DNA of 64,000 bases. Source: Callipepla californica brunnescens. Taxonomy: Eukaryota > Chordata > Aves > Galliformes > Odontophoridae. The DNA is taken from assembly GCA_023055505.1 (NCBI GenBank), contig JALIRH010000096.1, positions 471,501-535,500 of the forward strand. Reading direction: 5' to 3'. Made by a program: the position numbers and the translations under genes. Positions 11,989 through 24,446 of this stretch are shown one piece after another (position 1 is the stretch's first letter; every line of letters starts with the position of its first letter). The notes under the pieces are model-generated. The model had not been told where the DNA came from. It made no database searches and saw only the letters and a program-made list of their open reading frames with translations.

Positions 11989-14900
11989 TTAGGGTAGGGT
12001 TAGGGTTAGGTTTAAGGGGTAGGGTAGGGATGGGGTAGGGTTAGGGTTAGATAATGGTTAGGGTAAGTATTAGGGTCAGGGTTAAGGGTAGGGTGTGAGG
12101 TAGGGTTAGGGTTTTAGGGTTAGGGGTTAGGGTTAGGGTTAGGTTAGGGTAGGGTTTAGGGTTAGGGTGTAGGGTTAGGGTAAGGGTAGGGTTAGGGTTA
12201 GGGGTTAAGGTTAGGGGTTAGGGTCAGGGGTTAGGTTTAGGGATAGGGTCAGGGTTAGGGTTAGAATTAGGGTAGGGTTAGGTTTAGGGTAAGGGTTAGG
12301 GTTAGGGTAGGGTAAGGGTTAGGGTTAGGGTTGGGTAAGGGTTAGGGGTAGGATTACGGGTAGGGTTAGTGTTACAGTTAGGGTCCATCAATAGGGTTAG
12401 CAAAGGGTTAGGTGTTAGGGTTAGGTGTTAGGGTTAGGGGTTAGGGTTAGGGTAGAACTAGGGTCCATCAATAGGGTTATGGTAGGGTTAGGGTTTAGGG
12501 TTAGGGTAGGGTTAGGGTTAGAGTAGAATTAGGGTTAGATTGGAGGGTTAGGGTAGGGTTAGTGTTAAGGGTTAGGGTTAAGGGTTAGGGTAGGGTTAGA
12601 GATAGGTAAGGGTTAGGGTAAGGGTTAGGGTTAGGGATAGGGTAAGGGTTAGGGTTAGGGTAGGGCTAGGGTTAGGGATAGGTAAGGGTTAGGGTAAGGG
12701 TTAGTGTAGGGGTAGGGGTATGGGTAGGGTTAGGGTAGGGTTAGGGTTAGGGTTGGATTAGAATTTTCGGTAAGGGTTAGGGTTAGGAGTTAGGGTCAGT
12801 GTCAGGGTTAGGGCTTAGCGTTAGGGATAGGGTAAGAGTTAGGGTAGGGTTAGTGTTAGGGTTAGAGTTAGGGTAAGGGTAGGGTTAGGGTAGGTTTAGG
12901 GTAAGGTTAGGGTTTGGGTTAGGGGTTAGGGGTTAGGGCTAGGGTAGGGTTAGGTCTAGGGTAGGGCTAGGGTAGGGTTAGGGGTTTGTGTTAGGGTTAG
13001 GGGCAGGGTTAGGGTTAGGATTAGGGTAGGGTTTGGGTTAGGTAAGTGTTTGGGGTTAGGGCTTATGGGTTGGGGTTAGGGGTTAGGGTCACGGTTAGGG
13101 TAGGGTAAGGTTAGAGTTAGTGTTAGGGTTATGGTTAGGGGTTAGGGTAAATGTTAGGGTAGGGTTAGGGTTAAGGGTTAGGGTAGGGTTAGGGTTAGGT
13201 AAGGGTTAGGGTAGGGTTAAGGAGGGTTAAGGGTAGGGTTTGAGTCAGGGGTAGGGTAGGGTTAGGGTTAGGGTAGGGTTAGGGGTTAGTGTTAGGGTAG
13301 AATTAGGGTTAGATTTGAGGGGTAGTGTAGGGTTAGGGTTAGGTAAGGGATAGGGTTAGGGTTAGGTGTTAGGGTAGGGTTAGGGTAGGGTTAGGGATAG
13401 GTAAGGGTTAGGGTCAGGGATAGTGTTAGGGTCAGTGTTAGGGTTAGGGTATGGTTAGGGTTAGGGCAGGGTTAGGGTAGGGCTAGGGTTAAGGGTTAGG
13501 GTTAAAATTAGGGGTTAGGGGTTAGGGCTAGGGTAGGGTTAGGGGTTAGTGTGAGGGTTTGGGGCAGGGTTAGGGTTAGGGTAGGGTTGGGGTTAGGGGC
13601 AGGGTTAGGGTTAGGGCTTAGGGGTTGGGGTTAGGGGTTAGGGTCACGGTTAGTGCAGGGTTAGGGTTAGTGTTAGGGTAAGGGTTAGGGTAGGGTTAGG
13701 GGTTAGGGTAGGGTTAGTTTTAGTGTTAGTGTTATGGTTAGGTAAGGGTTAGGGGTTAGGGTAAATTTTAGGGTAGTGTTAGGGTTAGGGTAGGGTTAGG
13801 GTTAGGTAAGGGTTAGGGTAGGGTTAGGGTCAGGGTTAAGGGTAGGGTTTGAGTCAGGGTTAGGTTTAGGGTGGGGTTAGGGTTAGGGTAGAATTAGGGT
13901 TAGATTTGAGGGTTAGTGTAGGGATAGGGTTAGGTAAGGGATAGGGTTAGGGTTAGGGGTTAGGGTAAGTGTTAGAGTAGGGTTAGGGTTAAGGGTTAGG
14001 GTAGGGTTAGGGATAGGTAAGGGTTAGGGTCAGGGATAGGGTAAGGGTCAGTGTTAGGGTTAGGGTATGGTTAGGGTTAGGGCAGGGTTAGGGTAGGGCT
14101 AGGGTTAATGGTTAGGGTTAAAATTAGGGGTTAGGGGTTAGGGCTAGGGTAGGGTTAGGGGTTAGTGTTAGGGTTAGGGGCAGGGTTAGGGTTAGGGTAG
14201 GGTTGGGGTTAGGGGCAGGGTTAGGGTTAGGGCTTAGGGGTTGGGGTTGGGGGTTAGGGTCACGGTTAGTGCAGGGTTAGGGTTAGTGTTAGGGTAAGGG
14301 TTAGGGTAGGGTTAGGGGTTAGGGTAGGGTTAGTTTTAGTATTAGTGTTATGGTTAGGTAAGGTTTAAAGGTTAGGGTAAATGTTAGGATAGTGTTAGGG
14401 TAAGGGTTAGGGTAGGGTTAGGGTCGGGGTTAAGGGTAGGGTTTGAGTCAGGGTTAGGGTTAGGGTAGGGTTAGGGGTTAGGGTTAGGGTAGAATTAGGG
14501 TTAGATTTGAGGGTTAGTGTAGGGTTAGGGTTAGGGGTTAGGGTAAGGGTTAGGGTAGGGTTCGGGTTAAGGGTTAGGGTAGGGTTAGGGATAGGTAAGG
14601 GTTAGAGTAAGGGTTAGGGTCAGGGATAGGGGTAGGGTCAGTGTTAGGGTTAGGGTATGGTTAGGGTAAGGGGCAGGGTTAGGGTTAGGGTAGGGTTAGG
14701 GTTAGGGGTTAGGGTTAAAATTAGGGGTTAGGGCTAGGGTAGGGTTAGGTGTTAGGGGCAGGGTTAGGGTTAGGGTGGGGTTAGGGCTTAGGGGTTGGGA
14801 TTAAGGGTTAGGGTTAGGGTTAGGTTTAGTGTTAGGGTTATGGTCAGGTAAGGGTTAGGGTAAGGGTTAGGGGTTAGGGTAAATGTTAGGGTAGTGTTAG

Positions 14901-17900
14901 GGTAGTGTTAGGGTGAGGGTTAGGGTAGGGTTAGGGTTAGGGTACGGTTAGGGTAAGTGTTATGGTTAGGGTAGGGTTAGGGGTAGGTTTTGGGTCCATC
15001 AATAGGGTTAGGGTTAGTGTTAGGGTTAGGGTTTAGGGTTAGGGGTTAAGATTAGGGGTTAGGGTTAGGGTAGGGTTAGGGGTTACGTTAAGGGTTAGGG
15101 TTAGGGGTTAGGGTCAGGGTAAGTGTTAGGGTTAGAGTTAGGGTAGGGTTTGGTTTAGGGTAAGGGTTAGGGTAGGGTTAGGGTTGGGTTAGGGTTAGGG
15201 TAGGGTTAGGGTAACGGTTTAGGGTAGCGTCAGGGGTTAATGTTAGGATAAGGGTTAGGGTAGGGTTAGGGGTTAGGGTTAGGGTTAGGGATAGGGTTGG
15301 GGTTAGGGTAGGGTTAGGGTAGGGCTAGGGTTAGGGTTAGGGTTATGGTAAGGGTTAGGGCAGGGTTAGGGTTAAGGTTAGGGTAAGGGTAGGGTTAGGG
15401 TAGGGCTAGGGTTAGGGTTAGGGTTATGGTAAGGGTTAGGGCAGGGTTAGGTTTAGTGTTAGGGTAGGGTTAGGGATAGGTAAGGGTTAGGGTTAGGGTC
15501 AGGGATAGGGTAGGGTTAGGCTTAGGGTAGGGCTAGATTTAGGGGTTAGGGGTAGGGGTATGGGTAAGGGTTAGGGTAGGGTTAGGGATAGGTAAGGGTT
15601 AGGGTAAGGGTTAGGGTTAGGGTCAGGGATGGGGGTAGGGTCAGTGTTAGGGTTAGGGTATGGTTAGTGTAAGGGGTAGGGTTAGGGTAGGGCTAGGGTT
15701 AGTGTTAGGGTTAAAATTAGGGGTTAGAAGTTAGGGCTAGGGTAGGGTTAGGGGTTAGTATTAGGGTTATGGGCAGGGTTAGGGTTAGGGTAGGGTTGGG
15801 GTTAGGGTTAGGGCAGGGTTAGGGTTAGGGCTTAGGGGTTGGGGTTAGGGGTTAGGGTCACGGTTAGGGTAGGGTTAGGGTTAGTGTTAGGGTAAGGGTT
15901 AGGGTAGGGTTAGGGGTTAGAGTAGGGTTAGTTTTAGTGTTAGGGTTATGGTTAGGTAAGGGTTAGGGTAAGGGTTAGGGGTTAGGGTAAATGTTAGGGT
16001 TAGGGTAGGGTTAGGGTTAGGTAAGGGTTAGGGTAGGGTTAGGGTCAGGGTTAAGGGTAGGGTTTGAGTCAGGGTTAGGGTCAGGGTTAGGGTTAGGGTA
16101 CGGTTAGGTTAAGTGTTATGGTTAGGGTAGGGTTAGGGTTAGGTTTTGGGTCCATCAATAGGGTTAGGGTAAGTTTAGATTAGGGTTAGTGTAGGGTTAG
16201 TGTTAGGGTTAGGGGTTAGGGTTAAGGTAGAATTAGGGTCCATCAATAGGGTTATGGTAGGATTAGGGTTTAGGGTTAGGGTAGGGTTAGGGTTAGGGGT
16301 AAGGGTTAGAGTAGAATTAGGGTTAGATTGGAGGGTTAGGGTAGGGTTAGGGTAGGGTTAGGGTTAGGGTTAGGGTAGGGTTAGAGATAGGTAAGGGTTA
16401 GGGTAGGGTTAGGGTCAGGGTTAAGGTTAGGGTTTGAGTGAGGGTTAGGGTAGGGTTAGGGTCAGGGTTAGGGTTAGGGTACGGTTAGGGTAAGTGTTAG
16501 GGTTAGTGTAGGGTTAGGGTTAGGTTTTGGGTCCATCAATAGGGTTAGGGTTAGTTTAGATTAGGGTTAGTTTAGGGTTAGGGTTAGTTTAGATTAGGGT
16601 TAGTGTAGGGTTAGTGTTAGGGTTAGGGTTTAGGGTTAGGGGTTACGGTAAGGGTTAGTGTTAGGGGTTAGGGTCAGGGATAGGGTCAATGTTAGGGTTA
16701 GGGTAAGGGTTAGGGTTAGGGGTTAAGTTTAGGGTAGGGTTAGGGTTAGGGTAGGGTTATGGTAAGGAATCAGTAGGGTTAGGGTTAGAGTTAGTTTTAG
16801 GGATCTGGTGGGTTGGGGTTAGGGTTTAAGGTTAGGGTTAGGTTTAGGGTAGGGTTAGGGTAGGGTTAAGGTTTAGGGTAAGGGTTAGGGATAGGTAAGG
16901 GTTAGGGTAAGGGATAGGGTTAGGGTGAGGGGTAGGGTTAGGGTAGGGCTACGGTTAGGGTTAGGGGTTAGGGTTAGGGTAGTGTTAGGGTTAGGGTGAG
17001 GGGTAGGGTTAGGGTAGGGCTACGGTTAGGGGTTAGGGTTAGGGGTTAGGGTTAGGGTAGTGTTAGGGTTAGGTTAGGGTTAGGGGTAGGGGTATGGGTA
17101 GGGTTAGGGTAGGGTTAGGGTTAGGGTTGGATTAAAATTTACGGTAAGGGTTAGGTTTAGTGGTTAGGGTCAGTGTCAGGGTTAGGGGTTAGGGTTAGGG
17201 ATAGGGTAAGAGTTAGGGTTAGGGTTAGAGTTAGGGTAGGGTTATAGTTAGGTTTAGGGTAGGGTTAGGGTAAGGGTAGAGATAGAGTAGGTTTAGGGTA
17301 AGGGTAGGGTAGTGTTAGGGTAGGGTATGGGTTAGGGATTAGGGCTAGGGTAGGGTTAGGGGTTAGTGTTAGGTTTAGGGTTAGGGTAGGGTTGTGGTTA
17401 GGGTTAGGGTAGGGTTGGGGTTAGCGACAGGGTTAGGGTTTGGGCTTACGGGTTGGGGATAGGGGTTAGGGTCACGGTTAGGGTAGGGTTAGGTTAGGTT
17501 TAGGGTTAGTGTTAGTGTTATGGTTAGGTAAGGGTTAGGGTAAATGTTAGGGTAGGGTTAGGGTTAGGGTTATGGGTTAGGGGTAGGTAAGGGTTAGGGT
17601 AGGGTTAGGGTCAGGGTCACGGTTAAGGGTAGGGTTTGAGTCAGGGTTAGGGTAGGGTTAGCACAGGGTTAGGGTAGGGTTAGGGATAGGTAAGGGTTAG
17701 GGTAAGGGTTAGGGTTAGGGATAGGGTAGGGTTAGGGTTAGGGTAGGGCTAGATGTAGGGGTTAGGGGTAGGGGTATGGTTTGGGTTAGGGTAGGGTTAG
17801 GGATAGGTAATGGTTAGGGTAAGGGTTAGGGATAGGGTAGGGTTAGGCTTAGGGTAGGGCTAGATTTAGGGGTTAGGGGTAGGGGTATGGGTAAGGGTTA

Positions 17901-20900
17901 GGGTAGGGTTAGGGTTAAGGGTTAGAGTAGGGTTAGGGATAGGTAAGGGTTAGGGTAAGAGTTAGGGTTAGGGTCAGGGATGGTGTAGGGTCAGTTTTAG
18001 GGTTAGGGTATGGTTAGTGTAAGGGGTAGGGTTAGGGTTAGGGTAGGGCTAGGGTTAGTGTTAGGGTTAAAATTAGGGGTTAGGAGTTAGGGCTAGGGTA
18101 GGGTTAGGGTTAGTGTTAGGGTTAGGGTAGGGTTGGGGTTAGGGTTAGGGTTGGGTTGGGGTTAGGGGCAGGGTTAGGGTTAGGGCTTTGGGGTTGGGGT
18201 TAGGGGTTAGGGTCACGGTTAGGGTAGGTTTAGGGTTAGTGTTAGGGTAAGGGTTAGGGTAGGGTTAGGGGTTAGAGTAGGGTTAGTTTTAGTGTTAGGG
18301 TTATGGTTAGGTAAGGATTAGGGGTTAGGGTAAATGTTAGGGTAGTGTTAGGGTTAGGGTAGGGTTAGGGTAGGGTTAGGGTCAGGGTTAAGGTTAGGGT
18401 TTGAGTCAGGGTTAGGGTCAGGGTTAGGGTTAGGGTACGGTTAGGTTAAGTGTTATGGTTAGTGTAGGGTTAGGGTTAGGTTTTGGGTCCATCAATAGGG
18501 TTAGGGTTAGTTTAGATTAGGGTTAGTGTAGGGTTAGGGTTAGGGTTTAGGGTTAGGGGTTAAGGTTAGGGGTTAGGGTTAGGGTAGGTTTAGGGGTTAC
18601 TGTAAGGGTTAGGGTTAGGGGTTAGGGTCAGGGTAAGGGTTAGGGTTAGAGTTAGGGTAGGGTTTGGTTTAGGGTAAGGGTTAGGGTAGGGTTAGGGTTG
18701 GGTTAGGGTTAGGGTAGGGTTAGGGTTAGGGGTTAGGGTAGCGTCAGGGGTTAAGGTTAGGATAAGGGTTAGGGGTTAGGGTTAAAGTTAGGGTAAGGGT
18801 AGGGTTAGGGATAGGGTTGGGGTTAGGGTTAGGGTAGGGTTAGGGTAGGGCTAGGGTTAGGGTTATGGTAAGGGTTAGGGCAGAGTTAGGGTTAAGGTTA
18901 GGGTAAGGGTAGGGTTAGGGATAGGGTTGGGGTTAGGGTAGGGCTAGGGTTAGGGTTAGGGTTATGGTAAGGGTTAGGGCAGGGTTAGGGTTAGTGTTAG
19001 GGTAAGGGTTAGGGATAGGTAAGGGTCAGGGTTAGGGTCAATGTTAGGGTAAGGGTTAGGGTAGGGTTAGTGTTAGGGTTGGGTTGGGATTAGGGTAGGG
19101 TTAGGGTTAGGGGTTAGGGTAGAGTCAGGGGTTACGGTTAGGATAAGGGTTAGGGTAGGGTTAAGGGTTAGGGTTAGGGTAGGGTTAAAGTTGGGGTTAG
19201 GAATAGGGTTAGGGTTAGGTTAGAGTTAGGGTAGGGTTAGGGTAAGGAATCAGTAGGGTTAGGGTTAGAGTTAGGGTTAGGGATCTGGTGGGTTAGGGTT
19301 AGGGTTTAAGGTTAGGGTTAGGTTTAGGGTAGGGTTAGGGTAGGGTTAAGGTTTAGGGTTAGGGTTAGGTTTAGGGGTTATGGTAGGGCTAGGGTTAGGG
19401 GTTGGGTTAGTGTAGGGGTAGGGGTATGGGTAGGGTTAGGGTTAGGGGTTAGGGTATGGTCAGGGGTTACGGTTAGGTTAAGGTTTAGGGTTAGAGTAGG
19501 GTTAGGAGTTAGGGTTAGGGTTAGGGTTAAGGATAGGGTTGGGGTTAGGGTTAGGGTAGGGCTAGTGTTAGGTTAGGGTTAGGTGTTTGGGTCAGGGTTA
19601 GTGTAGGGTTAATGTTAGGGTAGGGGTTAGGATTAGGTTTATGGTAAGGGTTAGGGTAAGAGTTAGGGAAAGGTAAGGGTTAGGGTAAGGGTTAGGGTTA
19701 GGGTCAGTGTTAGGGTCAGGGTTAGGCTTATAGTATGGTTAGGGTAAGGGTTAGGGGTTAGGGTAGGGTTAGGGTAGGGGTAGGGGTAAGGGTAGGGGTA
19801 TGGGTAGGGTTAAGGTAAGGGTAGGGTTAGGGTTAGGTTTGGATTAGAGGTTACGGTAAGGGTTAGGGTTAGGGGTTAGGGTCAGTGTCAGGGTTAGGGT
19901 TAGGGTAGGGTTAGTGTTAGGGTAAGGTTTAGGGTTAGGGTTATGGTAAGCGTTAGGGTTAGAGTTAGGGTAGGGGTAGGGTTTGGGTTAGTGGTTAGGG
20001 TTAAGGTTAGGGGTTAGGGCTGGGGTAGGTTTAGGACTAGGGTAGGGTTGGGTTTAGGGTTAGGTTGGGGTAAGTGTTAGGGGCAGGATAAGGGCTTAGG
20101 GGTTGGGCTTAGGGGTTAGGATTAGGGTAGGGTTAGGGTAAGGGTAAGGGTTAGGGTAGGGTAAGGGTTAGGGTTTACGGTAGGGTTAGGGTTAGTGTTA
20201 GGGTAGGGTTATGGTTAAGTAAGGGTTAGGGTTAGGGTAAAGGTTAGGGTAGGGTTAGGGTTAGGTTTAAGGGGTAGGGTTAGGGTTAGATAATGGTTAT
20301 GGTAAGTATTAGGGTCAGGGTTATGGGTAGGGTGTGAGTCAGGGTTAGGGTTTTAGGGTTAGGGTAGGGTTAGGGTTAGGTTTTGGGTCGATCAATAGGG
20401 TTAGGGTTAGATTAGGGTAGGGTTAGGATAGGGTTAGGGTAGGGTTTGTGTTAGGGTTAGGGTGTAGGGTTAGGGGTTAAGGTTAGGGGTTAGTGTTAGG
20501 GTAGGGTAGGGGTAGGGTTAGGGTAGGGTAAGGGTTAGGGGTTAGGATTAGGGTTAAGGTGTTAGGAGTTAGGGTTAGGGTTAGGGTTAGGGTTAGGGTT
20601 AGAATAGGGTAAGGGTTAGGGGTAGGGTTACGGGTAGGGTTAGGGTAAAGTTAGGGTTAGGGTTCCGGTTACGGTTAGGGTCCATCAATAGGGTTAGGGT
20701 TTAGGGTTAGGGGTTAGGGTTAGGTGTATGTGTAGGGGTAGGGTTAGTGTTAGGGTTAGGGTTAGGGTTAGGTTGGATTAGGGTTAGGGTTAGGGTTGGG
20801 TAAGGGTTAGGGGTAGGATTACGGGTAGGGTTAGTGTTATGGTTAGGGTCCATCAATAGGGTTAGGCAAGGTTTAGGGTTTAGGGTTAGGGTTAGGTGTT

Positions 20901-22671
20901 AGGGTAAGGGGTTAGGGTTAGGGTAGGGTTAGGGTCCATCAATAGGGTTATGGTAGGGTTAGGGTTATGGATAGGGTTAGAGTTAGGGTAGGGTTAGAGT
21001 TAGGGTTAGGGTAGGGTTAGGGTAAGGGTAGAGTTAGGGTAGGTTTATGGTAAGGGTAGGGTAGTGTTAGGGTAGGGTATGGGTTAGGGGTTAGGGTTAA
21101 GGTTAGGGGTTAGGGCTCGGGTAGGGTTAGGGGTTAGTGTTAGGTTTAGGGGCAGGGTTAGGGTTAGGGTAGGGTTGGGGTTAGGGTTAGGGTAGGGTTG
21201 GGGTTAGGGACAGGGTTAGGGTTTGGGCTTACGGGTTGGGGATAGGGGTTAGGGTCACGGTTAGGGTAGGGTTAGGTTAGGTTTAGGGTTAGTGTTAGGG
21301 TTATGGTTAGGTAAGGGTTAGGGGTTAGGGTAAATGTTAGGGTAGGGTTAGGGTTGGGTTAGGGTTAGTGTTAGGGTTAGGGTTATGGCTTAGGGGTAGG
21401 TAAGGGTTAGGGTAGGGTTAGGGTCAGGGTCAGGGTTAAGGGTAGGGTTTGAGTCAGTGTCAGGGTCAGGGTTAGGGTTAGCACAGGGTTAGGGTAGGGT
21501 TAGGTGTTAGGGTAGGGTTAGGGTTAGTGTTAGAGTTATGGTTAGGTAGGGGTTAGGGTAAGGGTTAGGGGTTAGGGTAAATGTTAGGGTAGGTTTAGGG
21601 TTAAGGATTAGGGTAGAGTTAGGGTTAGGTAAGGGTTAGGGTATGGTTAGGGTCAGGGTTAAGGGTAGGGTTAGGGTTAGGGTAGAATTAGGGTTAGATT
21701 TGAGGGTTAGTGTAGGGTTAGGGTAGAGTTAGGGGTTAGGGTAAGGGTTAGGGTTGGATTAGAATTTTCGGTAAGGGTTAGGGTTAGGGGTTAGGGTCAG
21801 TATTAGGGTTAGGGGTTAGGGTTAGGGATAGGGTAAGAGTTAGGGTAGGGTTAGGGTAGGGTTAGAGTTAGGGTAGGGTTAGTGTTGGGGTTAGGGTACG
21901 TTTAGGGTTTGGGTAAGGGTTAGGGTGAGGGTTGGTGTTAGGGTCGGATTAGGGTTAGGTTCAGGGTTAGGGTAGTGTTAGGGTTTAGGGTTAGGGTTAG
22001 GGTATGGTTAGGGGTTAGGGTTGGGGTAAGGGTTAGGTTAGGGTTAGGGTTAGGGGGTTAGAGTTAGGGGATTAGTGTTAGGGTTAGGGTTAGGGTGAGG
22101 GTTGGTGTTAGGGTAGGATTAGGGTTAGGTTCAGGGTTAGGGTAGTGTTAGGGTTCAGGGTTAGGGTTGTGATAAGTTTTAGGGGATTAGTGTTAGGGGT
22201 TAGGGTAGGGTTAGGGTTAGGATTGGGATTAGGTTTAGGTTAGGGTTATGGTTAGGGTTAGGATAGGGTTAATGTAGGGTTAGGGTTAGTGATAGAGTAA
22301 GACTTAGGGTTAGGGTTATGGTAAGAGTTAGGGATTGGGATACGGTTAGATTTAGGGTTAAGAATAGGGTTCGGGTTTGATTAGGGTTAGGGTTAGTGTT
22401 AGGAATCAATTTGGAGGAAGGAAAAGGTTTAGGAATTGGTTCATTGTTAGGGTTAGTCTTCAAGTTAGTAATAGAGTAAGGGTTAGTGTTCGGGTTAGGA
22501 ATAGGGTTCTGAATAGGGCGAGGTTTGGGAATAGGATGAAGTTTAGGGTTAGGGTTCGGGTCAGATTTAGCACTATGTTTCAGGTTCCTTTTAGGTTTAG
22601 TGATAAGGATTAGGGGTACGTTTAGGTATTGTACAATGCTAAGTGTTAGCTTCTGGGTGGGGGTTGGGGTT
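11989..22671 (+). repeat. Degenerate telomere-like array, G-rich strand on plus
   Basis: About 10.7 kb dominated by GGGTTA and variants (GGGTA, GGGGTTA, GGTAAG, GGGTTT). Perfect (TTAGGG)n runs are short, so this is an old interstitial telomere-derived satellite, not a chromosome end. Non-telomeric markers recur: GGGTCCATCAATAGGG (about 15 times across this array and its copy), TTTGAGTCAGGG, and a GAATCAGTAGGG...GATCTGGTGGG segment near 16776 and again near 19247, indicating higher-order units of about 0.6 and 2.5 kb. From about 22377 the sequence becomes more diverged and matches 35830-36030 and 41880-42080. No exon is seen. Confidence 0.93.
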
Positions 22672-23245
22672 TGTCATGGTTTTATGATTTTTTGGTACTG
22701 GTATTCCACATCATAACATCATGTATTGCATTAGGAGTTGAAGAGCTAATACTCCAGCTCCATAGATCATTGATAATTCCAGGTATACCTGTCTGAGAAG
22801 AGAAGAAGCACTACATTCCCCAGAGGACTTTGCGATGCTTTGTATTTTTACGTGTTTTCCGCTCAGAGGGAACAGATAAAAACCCTCAGCGGTCACGGGA
22901 CACTCTCTTTCCTTTGGGATCGACTCAGCAGTGGGTGCTCGCTGCCGTATCGCCTTCAGCGTTAGCGTAAGGCCTTCGGTTTATCGGACACTCTCTCTTG
23001 CTCATTTTGTTTGATTCATTAGCCTCAATTCCAATTACATTGTATTATATTGTGTTATTTTGTTTTCTAATATCTTATTTAGTAAATTAGCTTTCCTCCT
23101 CAGATCGTTGCCGCTGTTTTGTTTCTAGGCCCATCTCCCTTTTCCCTTTTCCCTTTTTCCTTGCCCTTTCCTGGGGCGTGGGTCCGTGGGTCCCCGCAGC
23201 AATCGTCACGGAACCGGGCCGATCCAGCCCGGTAAACCGTTGACA
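22672..23245 (+). mobile_element. Solo LTR, 574 bp, with paralogous empty sites
   Basis: Starts TGTCATGG, ends CCGTTGACA (TGTCA/TGACA inverted ends), and is flanked by GGGTT at 22667-22671 and 23246-23250. At 36010-36030 and 42059-42080 the same flanking DNA reads straight through as GGGGTTGGGGTTAGATTAAGGG with one GGGTT and no insert. This is direct evidence of insertion with a 5-bp duplication. A TATA-like AGATAAAAA near 22874, an AGTAAA near 23081 and a C/T-rich end fit plus orientation. No internal retroviral DNA. The family is not identified. Confidence 0.87.
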
Positions 23246-23865
23246 GGGTTAGATTAAGGGTGAGGGTTAGGATTAGGACTAGATTTAGGATTAGGTTTAG
23301 GAATAGGTTTTCTTTGATTGTTAGAGTGAGAGAAAGGTTAGGCCTTGGGTTTGTTTTTGGAATAGTTTTGGGTTTCAGAATAGGAATTGGGTTAGTATTT
23401 GGAATCTGTTTTGGTTTAGTATTAGTGTTAGGGTCAGGGTTAGAAGTTAGGTGATGGCTGTGATAATCTAATGCTTTGTGTTAGGCTTAGGGTTGGGCTT
23501 AAATTTGGGGTTGGTTTTAAGGTCCCATTTAGATTTCAGGTAGAATTGGAGTTAAATTAAGGTAACGGTTAGGATTAGATTTAGGGTTCTGATAAGGGTT
23601 AGGTTAGGGTTAGGGTTTGGTTCCAAGTTGTTTTTAGGGTTAGGGTTAACGTTAGGTTTCAGGATAGGGTTAGGAATATAGCTAGGTGTTAGGTAAGGTT
23701 TAATCCTAGGGTTTCAGTTCGGGTTAGGTGAAGCATTAGTTTTACAGTTAGAAGACATGTTAGGGTTAGGGTTAGGTTTTGGTGTAGATTTAGGTTTAGG
23801 GTAAGGGTTAGGGATGTAGATGAAGGTTTAGTGGAAGGGGTAGGGTTCTCTTTAGTTTTAGGACC
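23246..23865 (+). repeat. Diverged telomere-derived satellite
   Basis: Continues the satellite that begins before the LTR. It matches 36019-36905 and 42068-42954, although it lacks part of them. The open frames here (VRVRIR-type or NPNPNP-type peptides) are repeat artefacts. It ends at TTTTAGGACC, after which the paralogous copies diverge. Confidence 0.85.
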
Positions 23866-24446
23866 CACAGCACAGAACCCGGCCCCAAAAGGGCACGAAC
23901 GGACCCCATAACCCAGCCCTATAATGTCGATATCTGACCCCAAAACTCAGCGCCAAAATCCTGCAATTCCACCCCAAAATCTCCATTATCAGCCCCAGAA
24001 TCCGATTATTTCCCCCAAATGTCAGCCCCAAATCCCATTAGTTCCCCCCTGACCCCACAATTTTCCCCCGACCCCATAATTCCCCCCCCATGACCCTATA
24101 ATTTCCCCCCCAACCCCATCAATTCCCCCCTGTGACCCCATTACTTCACCTCCTGACCCTGTTACTTCCCCTATTCCCCCCGACCCTATAATTGCCCTAG
24201 AACAGCCGCAGGACGATTCCTCGGTGCTGTTTGAGGTCACATCAGCCCAACCCCATTACTTTCCCCCCGTCCCCATAATTCACCTGTTCCCCCCGTGACC
24301 CCATTAATTTCCCCTCTGACCCTATTAGTTCCCCTGTTCCCCCCCCAACCCTTTAAATTCCCCCTGACCCCATAATTCCCCCTGACCCCATTGCTTTCCT
24401 CCCGACCCCATAAATTCCCCCTGACCCCATAATTGCTCTATAACAG
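23866..24446 (+). repeat. C-rich tandem DNA before the SGF29 last exon
   Basis: Starts with a short less repetitive stretch (CCACAGCACAGAACCCGG onward), then loose repeats of TGACCCCATAATTCCCCC and similar. It carries a partial duplicate of the start of the SGF29 terminal exon (24206-24236). The C-rich DNA ends in CTCTATAACAG, the apparent splice acceptor of the full terminal exon, so it is read as intron. Confidence 0.65.
24206..24236 (+). pseudogene. SGF29: Partial duplicate of SGF29 last-exon start
   Basis: After an acceptor-like CTAGAACAG the sequence encodes PQDDSSVLFE and then diverges into TCACATCAG. It is 30 of 31 bases identical to the start of the intact exon 241 bp downstream. The flanking AATTGCCCTAGAACAG also matches AATTGCTCTATAACAG before the intact exon, so intron and exon start were duplicated together. 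It is a decayed exon that could act as a cryptic acceptor. Confidence 0.7.

Larger units (their letters stand above)
389..18595 (+). repeat. Segmental duplication, copy 1
   Basis: This stretch is repeated almost base for base, in the same orientation, from 46893 to the window end. The offset between copies is 46,415 to 46,419 near SGF29 exon 1, 46,722 at the first solo LTR, 46,730 at the second LTR and about 46,728 at the start of the telomere-like array. It falls to about 45,360-45,400 inside that array because copy 2 has a 1,083-bp tandem duplication and a deletion of about 2.45 kb. The copied content is: 11-bp array, SGF29 exon 1, 11-bp array, 8-bp array with two LTRs, telomere-like array. 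The few point differences suggest a recent duplication, ongoing homogenisation or an assembly duplication. Confidence 0.9.
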
